DNA of 64,000 nucleotides from Oscillospiraceae bacterium (GCA_009780175.1 WRAO01000011.1:19868-83867); one strand, 5' to 3'; positions 1 to 9,164 are shown, numbered from the stretch's first letter. The notes: generated by a model from the letters alone, not told the origin. Made by a program: numbers and translations.

Positions 1-546
1 GTACAACGGGTCGGGCTCCAGCTTGAGAGTTTTTCCTGGATGATCGCCATGGGCTTCTCCAGTGCCCTCACCTCTTTCATGGGCCAAAACTACGGGCGCG
101 GCAGTTGGAGTCGGATCCATCAGGGTACCAAACTCGCTATGCGCGCCATGGTCCTCTGGGGCCTTGTCATCATGGCCATCCCCTGGCTCTTCGGGTATCA
201 GATGATGTCCCTTTTCTTCTCAGATGAAGCCATCATCACGGAGGGCGTCCGTTTCCTCCGGATTCACAGCATCTGTCAAGTCTTCATCTGCCTGGAATAC
301 TGGGCCGCCGGGATTTTCAGGGGCCTCGGCAAGACAATTCCCCCGTCCGTCTCGTCGATCATAGGCAACATCCTCCGCATCCCGCTGGCGTATTTTCTCA
401 GCCGCACCGCCCTCGGCGTCGCCGGACTCTGGTGGGCGATCGCCCTGGGCGCGGCGCTCCGGTCTGTGATTTTGGTGATCTGGTTTTCCGCTTACGTGCG
501 ACGGTTGCCGCGGGAAGATGTGCCGGCAGAATCTGCGACTTCATAG
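1..546 (+). CDS. MATE family efflux transporter, C-terminal part
   Basis: Reading frame is open from the first base, so the gene begins upstream of the window; 181 residues are visible. The product resembles the C-terminal third of MATE (multidrug and toxic compound extrusion) exporters, which use Na+ or H+ gradients to expel organic cations. Seen: a MATE-like segment with GFSSALTSFMGQNYG near the visible start, then four to five hydrophobic segments and a short polar tail. Substrate cannot be told. Third codon positions are rich in C, as in other plus-strand genes of the first 15 kb. An intrinsic terminator follows 15 bases after the stop codon. Confidence 0.85.
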   Translation, partial: VQRVGLQLESFSWMIAMGFSSALTSFMGQNYGRGSWSRIHQGTKLAMRAMVLWGLVIMAIPWLFGYQMMSLFFSDEAIITEGVRFLRIHSICQVFICLEYWAAGIFRGLGKTIPPSVSSIIGNILRIPLAYFLSRTALGVAGLWWAIALGAALRSVILVIWFSAYVRRLPREDVPAESATS

Positions 547-560
547 TACATATAAAAGAG

Positions 561-588
561 AAGGCCGACGCAATTGCGTCGGCCTTTT
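561..588 (+). terminator. Intrinsic terminator after the MATE gene
   Basis: Near-perfect hairpin AAGGCCGACGCA/TGCGTCGGCCTT with a tiny AT loop, followed by a T-tract. Its A-rich left flank means it could also stop the converging VOC gene transcript. Confidence 0.85.
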
Positions 589-628
589 TATCGGTTGTTG
601 CTGTACAATGTACGCTTGCAGCAAATGC

Positions 629-1138
629 TTATTTGGCGCTCAAAAGCTGTTGTACATACTCTAAGGAATACTCAAACCGCTCAGATACCTCCTGCGCGGT
701 AAGTCCTTGAGCAAGGAATCTCTTCGCTACAACTTCCAAATCTTCACCAAGCTCAATAATATGCCCATCAGGGTCGTAGAAGCGAATCACCCGCTGTCCC
801 CAAATGTATTCATGTACATCGTGAATCATCTCAACGCCGGACGCTTTTATCTTCGCTTGCCAATAATCAATATCTTCAACCTCAAATGCCAGTTGATAGT
901 TATTTGCCTTAGCCTTCACTTCTAACTTTGCGCCGGTTGGCGTGGCGGCAAAGTCTTTCGAGCCTTCGACAATACTTTTGTAGTCACGTTGCAAAGCCAT
1001 GCCGCTTTTGTAGTTGATGTGGTCGTCGCCAATCACTTCTTCTACTTCCTGCTCCAGAACTGTTTCATAGAAATTTCTTGCCTTTACAAAATCATTTACC
1101 CCAAGCAAAATCCATGCCCTGCTCATTTTATTTTTCAT
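629..1138 (-). CDS. VOC family (glyoxalase/dioxygenase fold) protein
   Basis: 169-residue vicinal-oxygen-chelate protein. Seen: an N-terminal beta-alpha-beta module beginning with SRAWILLGVNDFVKARNFYETVL, a second module ending in RFYDPDGHIIELGEDL (the last metal-ligand Glu position), then a helical C-terminal extension of about 35 residues that resembles a small helix-turn-helix-like tail (LTAQEVSERFEYSLEYVQQLL). The start at 1138 is chosen because AGGAGAG lies six bases before it; an in-frame ATG ten codons upstream has no ribosome binding site. Family members isomerise or cleave varied substrates or bind antibiotics, so the function is open. The gene is visibly more AT-rich than its neighbours, which suggests recent acquisition. 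Confidence 0.8.
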   Translation of the reverse strand: MKNKMSRAWILLGVNDFVKARNFYETVLEQEVEEVIGDDHINYKSGMALQRDYKSIVEGSKDFAATPTGAKLEVKAKANNYQLAFEVEDIDYWQAKIKASGVEMIHDVHEYIWGQRVIRFYDPDGHIIELGEDLEVVAKRFLAQGLTAQEVSERFEYSLEYVQQLLSAK

Positions 1139-1239
1139 GTTTATCTCTCCTGTATTTTCTATAACCATAACACATAAAACGCGGCAGCGTCATGTCTTGT
1201 TTCGAAAAAAGTAGTAGAGTGCTGCGGAGCAATGCTCTC

Positions 1240-2409
1240 CTACGCCAACTTCCCATTCTTCACCACCGTATGTACCAAGTTCGACCCGAACCGCGCGCAT
1301 AGATAGTCCAGCGAATCCGCCTCCCAGATCACAATATCCGCCCGCTTGCCGACTTCCAGGCTGCCGACGCTCTCCGCACGGTCTAGCGCGGCGGCGGCGT
1401 TTAGGGTGACTGCGGTGAGCGTCTCTTCCGGGGTAAGCCCATATTTCCGCGTGGCCAACGTCATGGCAAAGGGCAGATTCAGGCTGGGGCTCGATACCGG
1501 ATTAAAATCCGAGCCGACGGCAATCGCCATCCCCGCATGCAACATATCCCGCGCCGGGGCATAAGGCCTGTTGAGATAGAAGCTGGTCGTCGGAAGCAAT
1601 ACCCCGACAACCCCTCTCCGGGCCAAGGCATTGACCGCCGCCTTGTCGCTCACAATCAAGTAATCCACCGAAACCGCCCCAAGCAAAGCCGCGACCTGCG
1701 CCCCACCGAGACAATCGACCGCATCCACGTTCGCTTTCAACTGAAATCCAAGGTCTTTCGCCGCCGTAAGAATCTCGCGGGTTTCTTCTGTGGTAAACGC
1801 ATCCGTGTCGCAGGTAATATCGCAAAATTCTGCCAGCCCCTCTTCCTTCACGCGGGGCAGCATCTCCTCACAGAGCATCCGGATATATTCCGCACGATTC
1901 GCCTTATATTCCGGTGGCAGAGCTTGGGCGCCGAAAAAGGTGGAGACGATATCCACAGGCCCCCGCTCGTTCACCTTCCGCAAAACGCGAAGCTGTTTGA
2001 GTTCGTCTTTTGTGGAAAGACCGTATCCGCTCTTGGCCTCAGAAGTGGTGACCCCAAGCGAGAACTGCTCCTCCGCAAACTGAAGGGTCCGTTCCACAAG
2101 CTCCGTCTCCGGCATGGCCCGCATGCGCTTTACCACAGACAAAATCCCATCTTCCCCACTCTGCCAACCCCCGAATCCGAGATGGGTGTGCGCATCCACC
2201 AGCCCCGGCGTAACGAGGCGGCCGCCGATATCCAGCGTCTCCTTCGCCCGAGGCGCCTTTGCTGTCGAGCCGACGTAGGCGATGATGCCGTCCTGTATGC
2301 CAATCGCGGCGTTGTCCAGGGCCAGAATATTGCCCTGTTCTTTGCCGCACCTGGGCCCTTTTCCTTCCGGGGTTCTGAGGGTGATATTGCTGATTACGAG
2401 GTCTAGCAT
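1240..2409 (-). CDS. hutI: Imidazolonepropionase-like amidohydrolase with altered active site
   Basis: 389 residues, slightly shorter than typical HutI (about 410-420), which opens the imidazolone ring in histidine degradation. Seen: a composite N-terminal beta domain, the metal motif DAHTHL (about residue 72), SEAKSGYGL, TFFGAQALPPEY, GVLLPTTSFY, GSDFNP and the C-terminal SLEVGKRADIVIW. Overall similarity and the adjacent divergent ftcD support HutI. However, positions that in B. subtilis HutI hold the metal ligand His249, the catalytic Glu252 and His272 read Asn, Ala and Tyr here (KANVDAV, SVDYL), the His of the conserved GAHA segment is Gln, and the loop after HTHL that carries a substrate-binding Arg is about 20 residues shorter. 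It may be inactive or act on another substrate. GGAGGAG precedes the ATG. Residue numbering of the reference enzyme is from memory. Confidence 0.75.
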   Translation of the reverse strand: MLDLVISNITLRTPEGKGPRCGKEQGNILALDNAAIGIQDGIIAYVGSTAKAPRAKETLDIGGRLVTPGLVDAHTHLGFGGWQSGEDGILSVVKRMRAMPETELVERTLQFAEEQFSLGVTTSEAKSGYGLSTKDELKQLRVLRKVNERGPVDIVSTFFGAQALPPEYKANRAEYIRMLCEEMLPRVKEEGLAEFCDITCDTDAFTTEETREILTAAKDLGFQLKANVDAVDCLGGAQVAALLGAVSVDYLIVSDKAAVNALARRGVVGVLLPTTSFYLNRPYAPARDMLHAGMAIAVGSDFNPVSSPSLNLPFAMTLATRKYGLTPEETLTAVTLNAAAALDRAESVGSLEVGKRADIVIWEADSLDYLCARFGSNLVHTVVKNGKLA

Positions 2410-2430
2410 GGTGTCTCCTCCTATTTTGAC

Positions 2431-2456
2431 GGGACGCCGCGGACAGCGTCCCCTGC
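2431..2456. repeat. Short GC-rich palindromic repeat (GGGACGC...GCGTCCCC)
   Basis: GGGACGC, eight-base loop, GCGTCCC, then CTGCG. It resembles the left half of the 12584-12629 element and belongs to the short palindrome family found between genes across the window. It lies just upstream of the hutI-like ribosome binding site. Confidence 0.5.
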
Positions 2457-2594
2457 GTTTCCTCTTGGAAATATATCACAAGCCGTGCTGAAAAGCAATT
2501 GATGCCGGATTTTATCGAACTTTTCCTCTTCCCCCTTGCCAAGCGACCTCGCAGTTGATATCATGTGACAATACCGACTGCGAGGAGGCCGCCT

Positions 2595-3494
2595 ATGGCA
2601 CAAATTGTCGAGTGCATCCCCAATTTCAGCGAAGGCCGAGATCCGGCGGTGATCGAGGCGTTGGCACATACCGCGCGGCGCGTTCCCGGCGTCACACTGC
2701 TTGACTATTCCGCAGATGTCAACCACAATCGCAGCGTCTTCACTCTCATCGGCGACCCTCTAGGCATCGCAGAAGCCGCATTCCAACTCTGTAAAACAGC
2801 GAGCGAGACGATAGACATGACCCGCCAATCCGGCGAGCACCCCCGCATGGGCGCCTGCGACGTCATCCCCTTTGTCCCGATCAAAGGCATCACCATGGAC
2901 GCGTGCGTGGCAATCTCCAAATCCGTCGCAAGGCGGATTTACGATGAACTCGGCATCCCCATCTTCCTCTATGAGCGGTCCGCTATCCGGCCAGAATGCG
3001 AAAATCTGGCAAATGTCCGTCGGGGTGAATTCGAAGGTATGCCCGAAAAACTGCAACACCCGAACTGGTCCCCAGATTTCGGCACCCCGCACATCCACCC
3101 GACCGCCGGCGTCACCGCCGTGGGAGCCCGCCCGCCCCTGGTAGCGTTCAACATCAATCTAAATACGGATAATCTGGATATCGCAAAAGCTATCGCCAAA
3201 GCCATCCGCGGCTCCTCCGGCGGCTACCAATATTGCAAAGCCATCGGCATCCTGCTGGAAGACCGCAACATCGCCCAAGTGTCCATGAACCTAGTCAACC
3301 ACGAGGCTACCCCGATCTACCGCGTATTCGAAGCCGTCCGCTTCGAAGCCGCGCGCTGGGGCGTCCAAATCATCGGCAGCGAACTAATCGGCCTCGCCCC
3401 CGCCAAAGCCCTGATCGACTGCGCGGAGTATTATCTAAAACTCGAACACTTTGATTATAACAGACAGATATTGGAGAATCATTTGTTGGAGTAA
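2595..3494 (+). CDS. ftcD: Glutamate formimidoyltransferase
   Basis: 299-residue monofunctional formiminotransferase that moves the formimino group of formiminoglutamate to tetrahydrofolate, a late step of histidine degradation feeding the one-carbon pool. Seen: VECIPNFSEGRD at the N terminus, DVNHNRSVFTLIG, GEHPRMGACDVIPFVPI and HPTAGVTAVGARPPLVAFNINL, all hallmarks of the two-subdomain formiminotransferase fold. The cyclodeaminase domain found in the mammalian enzyme is absent. GAGGAGG six bases upstream sets the start. It is divergent from the hutI-like gene and lies upstream of fhs, consistent with a histidine-to-formyl-THF route; hutH, hutU and fchA are not in the window. Confidence 0.93.
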   Translation: MAQIVECIPNFSEGRDPAVIEALAHTARRVPGVTLLDYSADVNHNRSVFTLIGDPLGIAEAAFQLCKTASETIDMTRQSGEHPRMGACDVIPFVPIKGITMDACVAISKSVARRIYDELGIPIFLYERSAIRPECENLANVRRGEFEGMPEKLQHPNWSPDFGTPHIHPTAGVTAVGARPPLVAFNINLNTDNLDIAKAIAKAIRGSSGGYQYCKAIGILLEDRNIAQVSMNLVNHEATPIYRVFEAVRFEAARWGVQIIGSELIGLAPAKALIDCAEYYLKLEHFDYNRQILENHLLE

Positions 3495-3534
3495 TCACGG
3501 CAATGCAGCGAATTTATAATAGGAGGTCATAAGG

Positions 3535-3780
3535 ATGAAAAAGGTAGCAATGATTTTCTCCGGAATTATTTTGGTTTTGGGATGTATAACTTTAGCTTTT
3601 TCTCTCTTAGTTTCTTCTGTTTTGCCTAATCTGTTCTTAGTATATTTGACCGCCAACCCAGTAAGTTTTTCCCACGAGATACTTTATCCGAATATGACAG
3701 GACTTTATGTTTTTTCAGGTGCCAAAATAATTTTTGGCACCGTTGGCCTAGTATACTTTGGTTCAAAAATGAAGGACTGA
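3535..3780 (+). CDS. Small two-helix membrane protein, unknown
   Basis: 81 residues with two hydrophobic segments (about residues 4-30 and 55-76) joined by a short polar loop, ending in a lysine-rich tail. AGGAGG stands ten bases before the ATG, so translation is likely. No family recognised. The gene is much more AT-rich than the genes on both sides, a hint of separate origin. It sits 40 bases after ftcD on the same strand, so it may be cotranscribed. Confidence 0.6.
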   Translation: MKKVAMIFSGIILVLGCITLAFSLLVSSVLPNLFLVYLTANPVSFSHEILYPNMTGLYVFSGAKIIFGTVGLVYFGSKMKD

Positions 3781-3850
3781 TAGCGCCCCATTATTCACCG
3801 CAGTATAAGCATTTTCTGCCCACCCCCACAAAACAAAAGGAGGCTCCACC

Positions 3851-5527
3851 ATGTCATTCAAATCTGATATCGAAATCGCCCAAGCAGCTACCCTAGAGCA
3901 CATCCGCGACATCGCGGCAAAAGCCGGGATAGCCGAACAGTACATTGAGCAATACGGCAACTACAAAGCCAAAATCGACTACAGCTACCTCACCGACCAT
4001 GCCGCCACGCCCGATGGCAAACTCGTCCTCGTCACCGCCATCAACCCCACCCCGGCGGGCGAAGGCAAAACCACCACAACCGTCGGCCTCTCGGACGCGC
4101 TCCGCGCCATCGGCAAAAATTCCATCGTCGCGTTGCGTGAGCCGTCTCTCGGCCCCGTATTCGGCGTCAAAGGCGGCGCCGCCGGCGGCGGCCACGCCCA
4201 AGTCGTTCCAATGGAAGACATCAACCTCCACTTCACCGGCGACTTTCATGCCATCAGCGCAGCAAATAACCTCCTCGCCGCCATGCTGGACAACCACATC
4301 CACCAAGGCAACGAACTCGGCATCGACATCCGCCGCATCGTCTGGAAACGCGCGGTAGACATGAACGACAGACAACTCCGCTTCATCACCGACGGCCTCG
4401 GCGGTAAAGCCAACGGCGTCCCCCGCGAAGACGGTTTCGACATCACCGTCGCCTCCGAAGTCATGGCCGTCCTCTGTCTCGCGGACGACATCACCGACCT
4501 CAAATCCCGCCTCGGCCGCATGATCGTGGCCTACACCTATGACGACAAACCCGTCACCGCTTCCGACCTCAAGGCCCACGGCGCGATGGCGGCGCTCCTC
4601 AAAGACGCGCTCAAACCCAACCTCGTCCAAACCCTGGAAGGCACCCCGGCCATCCTCCACGGCGGCCCTTTCGCCAACATCGCCCACGGCTGTAATTCCC
4701 TCACCGCAACCCGCATGGCCCTCAAACTCGGCGACTACGCCGTTACCGAAGCCGGATTCGGCGCAGATCTCGGCGCGGAGAAGTTTCTCGACATCAAATG
4801 CCGCGTCTCCGGCCTCAAGCCGGACGCGGTCGTCATCGTCGCCTCTATTCGCGCCCTCAAGCACCACGGCGGCGTAGCCAAAGCCGACCTTGGCACACCC
4901 GATACAGGGGCCCTCGACCTCGGCCTGCCCAACCTTCTGCGCCACGTCGAGAACATTACAAAAGTCTTTGGCCTGCCCGCAGTCGTTGCCATCAATCGCT
5001 TCCCGACAGACACGCCGGAAGAAATCGCCCTCGTCGAAGAACGCTGCCGCGCCCTCGGCGTCAACGTGGCCCTGTCTGAGGTCCACAGCAAAGGCGGCCT
5101 CGGCGGCGAAGCCCTCGCCAAAGAAGTCGTCCGCCTCTGCGAGACAGAAAGCACACTAAACTACGTCTACGACCTCGACCTATCCATCGAAGACAAGCTT
5201 AACGCCATTGTTCGCCGCATCTACCGAGGTGCTGGTGTCAGCCTCACTGCCGCCGCCAAAAAGCAGGCGGAGCAACTCGAGGCCCTCGGCTTCGGTAAAC
5301 TGCCGATCTGCGTGGCGAAGACGCAATACAGCTTCTCGGAAGACCTGAATCTGCGCTGTGCGCCGGAGGGATTCACCATCACCGTGCGCACCCTGAAAGT
5401 CTCCGCGGGCGCGGGCTTCATCGTCGCCCTCGCCGGAGATATCATGACCCTGCCGGGCCTCCCAAAAATCCCCAGCGCGGAGAAGATTGATGTGGATAGC
5501 TCCGGCAAAATCAGCGGATTATTCTAG
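3851..5527 (+). CDS. fhs: Formate--tetrahydrofolate ligase
   Basis: 558 residues, the normal length of monofunctional formyl-THF synthetase, which uses ATP to join formate to tetrahydrofolate. Seen: P-loop [14 protein letters not shown] near residue 70, the conserved [21 protein letters not shown] stretch, FTGDFHAI, and the C-terminal [24 protein letters not shown] precedes the start. Context with ftcD suggests service to the folate one-carbon pool; in acetogens it also starts the methyl branch of the Wood-Ljungdahl pathway, but no other gene of that pathway is present here. Codons end strongly in C. Confidence 0.97.
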   Translation: MSFKSDIEIAQAATLEHIRDIAAKAGIAEQYIEQYGNYKAKIDYSYLTDHAATPDGKLVLVTAINPTPAGEGKTTTTVGLSDALRAIGKNSIVALREPSLGPVFGVKGGAAGGGHAQVVPMEDINLHFTGDFHAISAANNLLAAMLDNHIHQGNELGIDIRRIVWKRAVDMNDRQLRFITDGLGGKANGVPREDGFDITVASEVMAVLCLADDITDLKSRLGRMIVAYTYDDKPVTASDLKAHGAMAALLKDALKPNLVQTLEGTPAILHGGPFANIAHGCNSLTATRMALKLGDYAVTEAGFGADLGAEKFLDIKCRVSGLKPDAVVIVASIRALKHHGGVAKADLGTPDTGALDLGLPNLLRHVENITKVFGLPAVVAINRFPTDTPEEIALVEERCRALGVNVALSEVHSKGGLGGEALAKEVVRLCETESTLNYVYDLDLSIEDKLNAIVRRIYRGAGVSLTAAAKKQAEQLEALGFGKLPICVAKTQYSFSEDLNLRCAPEGFTITVRTLKVSAGAGFIVALAGDIMTLPGLPKIPSAEKIDVDSSGKISGLF

Positions 5528-5540
5528 TCGATGTGTAACC

Positions 5541-5572
5541 AGAACCCTCTCGCCCATTGGCGAGAGGGTTCT
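5541..5572 (+). terminator. Intrinsic terminator of fhs
   Basis: AGAACCCTCTCGCC, four-base loop, then GGCGAGAGGGTTCT followed by TTG. Strong stem with a short T-tract, 13 bases after the fhs stop codon. Confidence 0.85.
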
Positions 5573-5676
5573 TTGTGTGATGGACAGATCATACAAATTA
5601 TTTCCGTTTTTCGATGGAACAAAGTCGCATCCAGGCGCGTCTGACAGGCAAAGCAGTTCCAAGAAAGGGGTCCTTT

Positions 5677-6558
5677 ATGATGAGAAAGAGAGTCTTCCTA
5701 ACTGCACTTTTCCTTTTGCTCGTACTTTCCCTCACCGCCTGCGGCAGCGCCGCTCCTACACCCGCACCCACCCCCGCCCCGGCGTCAGGCGGCGGAGAAC
5801 AAGCGGCTTCCGCACCCTCGGCTCCGGAAAGCGCCGAACTCGATTTCACGCTACGCGCTACAATGCAAGACTCTGCCCCGGCCGCCGAGAGCGACTATTT
5901 CCGATTCCCAACCCTGACTCCCTCCCAAGCGGGCGACAGAAGACTGGTCTACTCTGTCACCATGACCCTGCAAACCGCCGACTTTCTGCCGGGCATGCGT
6001 ATCCTCCACAATACGGTAGCCGACACGGGCGGATATATCATCAGCGCGCAAATCGAGGGCTATGACCTCCGCAATCCCTCGCCAACGCGCAGCGCGACAT
6101 TTCGATTTCGCGTCCCGACAGAACAGCTTCCGGAGTTCATCGTCGTAATCGAAAACAACTTCAACATACGCGCTTTGCAGCAAGAAATGCACGAACGAAC
6201 CGCGCAATACCAAGAAAATGTCTGGGGATTAGACGAATTGCGCGAACAGGAAGCCCACCTGTTCATGCTCTTGGAGGAAGCCACAGAGGACGCGCGCGCC
6301 GCCCTGTTAGACAGACTGAATGAAGTACGCCGATCTATCCGAGACCTAGAGATCGCGCAAGCAACCATTACAGATTCCGTGACCTACTCAACCATCGACA
6401 TCCGGCTATTCGAAGCAGTGCCGGGCGAACTGAGCGCCGGACCAGGACCTATGCTTTTCATCATCATGGCGGTTCTTCTTACTGGTGTTGTCGGCCTAGT
6501 CATCCTTGTCCTCGTCGCCCAAAAGCGGAACTCCTCTTCTGGCGCAACTCCGAGCTAG
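5677..6558 (+). CDS. DUF4349 lipoprotein, membrane anchored
   Basis: 293 residues. Seen: a lipoprotein signal peptide with lipobox LTAC followed by G; a Pro/Ala/Thr-rich linker; a DUF4349-type region beginning RRLVYSVTMTLQTADFL and GGYIISAQIEG; a coiled-coil part (about residues 175-245, rich in Glu, Arg, Leu); and a C-terminal transmembrane helix with a basic tail. DUF4349 proteins are extracytoplasmic and of unknown role. The start at 5677 (first of two adjacent ATGs) fits AAAGGGG six bases upstream and gives a proper signal peptide; an upstream ATG at 5614 does not. Single-gene unit between two terminators. Confidence 0.85.
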   Translation: MMRKRVFLTALFLLLVLSLTACGSAAPTPAPTPAPASGGGEQAASAPSAPESAELDFTLRATMQDSAPAAESDYFRFPTLTPSQAGDRRLVYSVTMTLQTADFLPGMRILHNTVADTGGYIISAQIEGYDLRNPSPTRSATFRFRVPTEQLPEFIVVIENNFNIRALQQEMHERTAQYQENVWGLDELREQEAHLFMLLEEATEDARAALLDRLNEVRRSIRDLEIAQATITDSVTYSTIDIRLFEAVPGELSAGPGPMLFIIMAVLLTGVVGLVILVLVAQKRNSSSGATPS

Positions 6559-6578
6559 ACAGCAGCCCAAACAAAAAA

Positions 6579-6613
6579 CAGACCCTTGTCGAGTTCAGAT
6601 CGACAAGGGTCTG
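6579..6613. terminator. Bidirectional terminator between DUF4349 and nifU
   Basis: Hairpin CAGACCCTTGTCG / CGACAAGGGTCTG with a nine-base loop, A-rich on the left and T-rich on the right, lying between converging genes. Confidence 0.85.
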
Positions 6614-6627
6614 TTCTTTTCTATTCT

Positions 6628-7053
6628 CTAGTGCCCGTGACAACTGTCACAGTCATACCCGCAACCCACAATCGGCTCTGGGTCAATCCCCTGCCGCTTG
6701 TAGTAATCCGCAATCGCGGAGCGGATCCCAGCCTCGACGAGGACAGAGCAGTGCAGCTTCTCCTTCGGCAGACCGTCCAGCGCATCGGTTACAACACTGT
6801 TGGAAATATTGAGCGCCTCCTCTATCGTCTTGCCCTTCACCAGCTCCGTCGAAATCGAACTCGTCGCGATCGCCGCACCGCAGCCGAATGTTTTGAAGCT
6901 CGCATCGACGATCACATCGTTCTCAATACGCAGATAGATCTTCATAATATCCCCACACTTGGGGTTGCCCACTTCTCCGATGGCGTTCGCGCCCTCCAAC
7001 TCTCCCACATTACGGGGATTGGCAAAGTGGTCCATCACTTTTTCTGAATACAT
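6628..7053 (-). CDS. nifU: Fe-S cluster assembly scaffold, NifU/IscU type
   Basis: 141-residue scaffold that receives sulfur from a cysteine desulfurase and builds Fe-S clusters. Seen: three conserved cysteines in GNPKCGD, FKTFGCGAAIA and LHCSVL, with the Asp after the first Cys that helps cluster release. A Cys/His-rich C-terminal tail (CGYDCDSCHGH) extends the core, as is common in clostridial NifU-like proteins. It is the last gene of the nifS-nadA-nifU operon, which supplies sulfur and clusters to NadA, itself a 4Fe-4S enzyme. AAGGAG lies upstream of the start. Confidence 0.93.
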   Translation of the reverse strand: MYSEKVMDHFANPRNVGELEGANAIGEVGNPKCGDIMKIYLRIENDVIVDASFKTFGCGAAIATSSISTELVKGKTIEEALNISNSVVTDALDGLPKEKLHCSVLVEAGIRSAIADYYKRQGIDPEPIVGCGYDCDSCHGH

Positions 7054-7089
7054 AAGCTCGGGTCTCCTTATCCGTGTTCTCTCTTTTGT

Positions 7090-7998
7090 TTACAGTGCGA
7101 TCATGCGGTCCAGCGGAGCCTTTGCCGCATGAATTTCTTCCTTCGTCAGGTGTATCTCGTGCGCCCCTGTCGCCAGGGTGTTATATACGTCTTGCAGGGT
7201 CGTCTTCTTCATATTCGGGCAAACAAATCCCGCCGCGACTGACAAGATCTTCTTCTCCGGCATCTCCCGCTGCACCAGTTCTAAGACACCCAACTCCGTG
7301 CCGAGGATGATCTCTTTCGCCTCTGTTTTCCGGACAAAGTCTATCATCTGCGCCGTACTGCCGATGAAGTCCGCCAGAGCCAAAACCGGCCCGCGGCACT
7401 CCGGGTGCGCCACGAACAGCGCGTTCGGATACCGCTCTTTCGCCTTCTGCACCTGCTCCACTGTCACCCTGTCATGAATCGGGCAAAACCCGGGGTGAAG
7501 GTGAATCTGCTTCTCCGGCACATGCTCGGCCACATAGCGGCCCAGATTCCGGTCCGGCACAAAGATAATCTCATCCGCATCCAATGCCCGCGCGATCCGC
7601 ACAGCGGACGAGGAGGTACAGCAGATATCCGACACAGCCTTCACCGCCGCCGAAGAATTCACATAGCACATAACAACCGCGTTCGGATGCTTCTCCCGAA
7701 GCGCCAGCACATCGTCCGCATCCACCATATCCGCCATCGGACAGCCCGCGTCCGGCGCGGGGAGCAAAATGGTTTTCTCCGGGCTCAAAATCTTCGCGCT
7801 CTCCGCCATGAACCGGACACCGCAGACGACGATCGTCGACTGCTCCGCGTCTCTGGCCTGCTTGGCCATCTCGTAAGAGTCTCCCACCACGTCCGCCACG
7901 TCTTGGACGTCTAAGGTCTGGTAATAGTGGGCAAGGATCAAAGCGCCGGTGGCTTCCTTCAGTTTCTGAATTTCCTGTTTGAACTCTGTCACTGTCAT
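7090..7998 (-). CDS. nadA: Quinolinate synthase A
   Basis: 302-residue 4Fe-4S enzyme that condenses iminoaspartate with dihydroxyacetone phosphate to quinolinate in NAD synthesis. Seen: LILAHYYQTLDVQDVADVVGDS, the three cluster cysteines in CYVNSSAAVK (about residue 105), HPECRGPV (about 190) and GFVCPNMKK (about 260), and the motifs DRNLG and HPGFCPIHDRV. The start at 7998 overlaps the nifS stop as TGATG with GGGAGG upstream, indicating translational coupling; a GTG-type extension six codons longer is less likely. NadB and NadC are not nearby. Its place next to rex links NAD synthesis with NADH sensing. Confidence 0.96.
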   Translation of the reverse strand: MTVTEFKQEIQKLKEATGALILAHYYQTLDVQDVADVVGDSYEMAKQARDAEQSTIVVCGVRFMAESAKILSPEKTILLPAPDAGCPMADMVDADDVLALREKHPNAVVMCYVNSSAAVKAVSDICCTSSSAVRIARALDADEIIFVPDRNLGRYVAEHVPEKQIHLHPGFCPIHDRVTVEQVQKAKERYPNALFVAHPECRGPVLALADFIGSTAQMIDFVRKTEAKEIILGTELGVLELVQREMPEKKILSVAAGFVCPNMKKTTLQDVYNTLATGAHEIHLTKEEIHAAKAPLDRMIAL

Positions 7999-9164
7999 CA
8001 AGATTTTGCCTCCCACAGAGGCGACATCGCCCGGAGTTTCGCGATGATGCCGGGGAACTTCTCTAAGATATAGTCCACATCATCTTCCGTACTCTCTTCT
8101 CCCAAACTGAGACGCACAGACCCATGGGCAATCTCATGCGGCAAGCCGATGGCGAGAAGCACATGAGACGGGTCCAGTGCGCCAGACGAACAGGCCGAGC
8201 CAGACGAAGCGGCAATGCCCACCGCGTCCAGCATCAAAATCATCGCTTCCCCTTCGACGCACTCCACCACAAAACTCGCGTTGCCCGGCAAGCGATTCAC
8301 CGGGTCCCCCGTGAGTTTGACAGCGGGAATCGCCGTCATCCCTTGGATCAGCTTGTCCCGTAGGGCTGTAATTTTTGCGCGCTCCTCATCCATATGCTGA
8401 ACCGCCTCTGTCAGCGCCGCAGCCATGCCGACGATACCGGCGACATTCTCCGTCCCAGCCCGGCGGCCCTTTTCCTGCCCGCCTCCGGTGAGGAAATTGG
8501 GGAGCTTGATCCCCTTTTTCACATACAGAGCCCCCACACCCTTCGGGCCGCGGAACTTATGCCCGGAGAGGCTGAGCAAATCAATGTTCATCACCGCCAC
8601 ATCCACCGGCACATGGCCCACGGCTTGTACCGCGTCGGTGTGAAACAACACCCCACGCGCCCGTGCCAAAGCCCCAATCTCAGCGATAGGCTGGATCGTC
8701 CCGATCTCATTGTTGGCAAACATGATCGTAACGAGGATCGTATCCTCCCGAATGGCGGCGTCCAAGGCCTCTACCGAGACTCGTCCACATTCATCCACCG
8801 GCAAATACTCGATTTCAAAACCCTGTTTCGCCAAATCTTCCAAGGTATGCGAAACCGCGTGGTGTTCAATGGCACAGGAGATAATATGACGGCCCTTCTC
8901 CTTTTTACTCTCGGCAACCGAACGAATCGCCCAGTTGTCCGCCTCGGTGCCGGTACCGGTGAAGAGGATCTCCTCCGATTTTGCACCTAGCGCAGCGGCA
9001 ACTTGATCTCTGGCCTGGTCCAGCGCACGACGCGCCTCCCGGCCCAGCCGATAGACACTGGACGGATTCCCATACCCCTCCGCGAGCCAAGGCAGCATAG
9101 CGTCCAGCGCAGTTTGGGACAGTTTTGTCGTGGCGGCGTTATCCGCATAAACGAAACGTGACAT
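7998..9164 (-). CDS. nifS: Cysteine desulfurase, NifS/IscS type
   Basis: 388-residue PLP enzyme that takes sulfur from cysteine to form a protein persulfide. Seen: YADNAATTKLSQTALDAM at the N terminus, HHAVSHTLE, NNEIGTIQPI, the PLP lysine in SLSGHKFRGPKGVGALY, and the catalytic Cys in GSACSSG near residue 325 (group I loop). The start at 9164 is set by GGAGGG; the frame stays open upstream for 48 codons, but that part is the structured leader, not protein. First gene of nifS-nadA-nifU. Confidence 0.95.
   Translation of the reverse strand: MSRFVYADNAATTKLSQTALDAMLPWLAEGYGNPSSVYRLGREARRALDQARDQVAAALGAKSEEILFTGTGTEADNWAIRSVAESKKEKGRHIISCAIEHHAVSHTLEDLAKQGFEIEYLPVDECGRVSVEALDAAIREDTILVTIMFANNEIGTIQPIAEIGALARARGVLFHTDAVQAVGHVPVDVAVMNIDLLSLSGHKFRGPKGVGALYVKKGIKLPNFLTGGGQEKGRRAGTENVAGIVGMAAALTEAVQHMDEERAKITALRDKLIQGMTAIPAVKLTGDPVNRLPGNASFVVECVEGEAMILMLDAVGIAASSGSACSSGALDPSHVLLAIGLPHEIAHGSVRLSLGEESTEDDVDYILEKFPGIIAKLRAMSPLWEAKS

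Noticed and set aside
3893..5086. Long minus-strand open frame of 397 codons opposite fhs
   Set aside because: Repetitive acidic and Gly/Val-rich translation with no RBS or family; a shadow caused by C-rich codon use of fhs.
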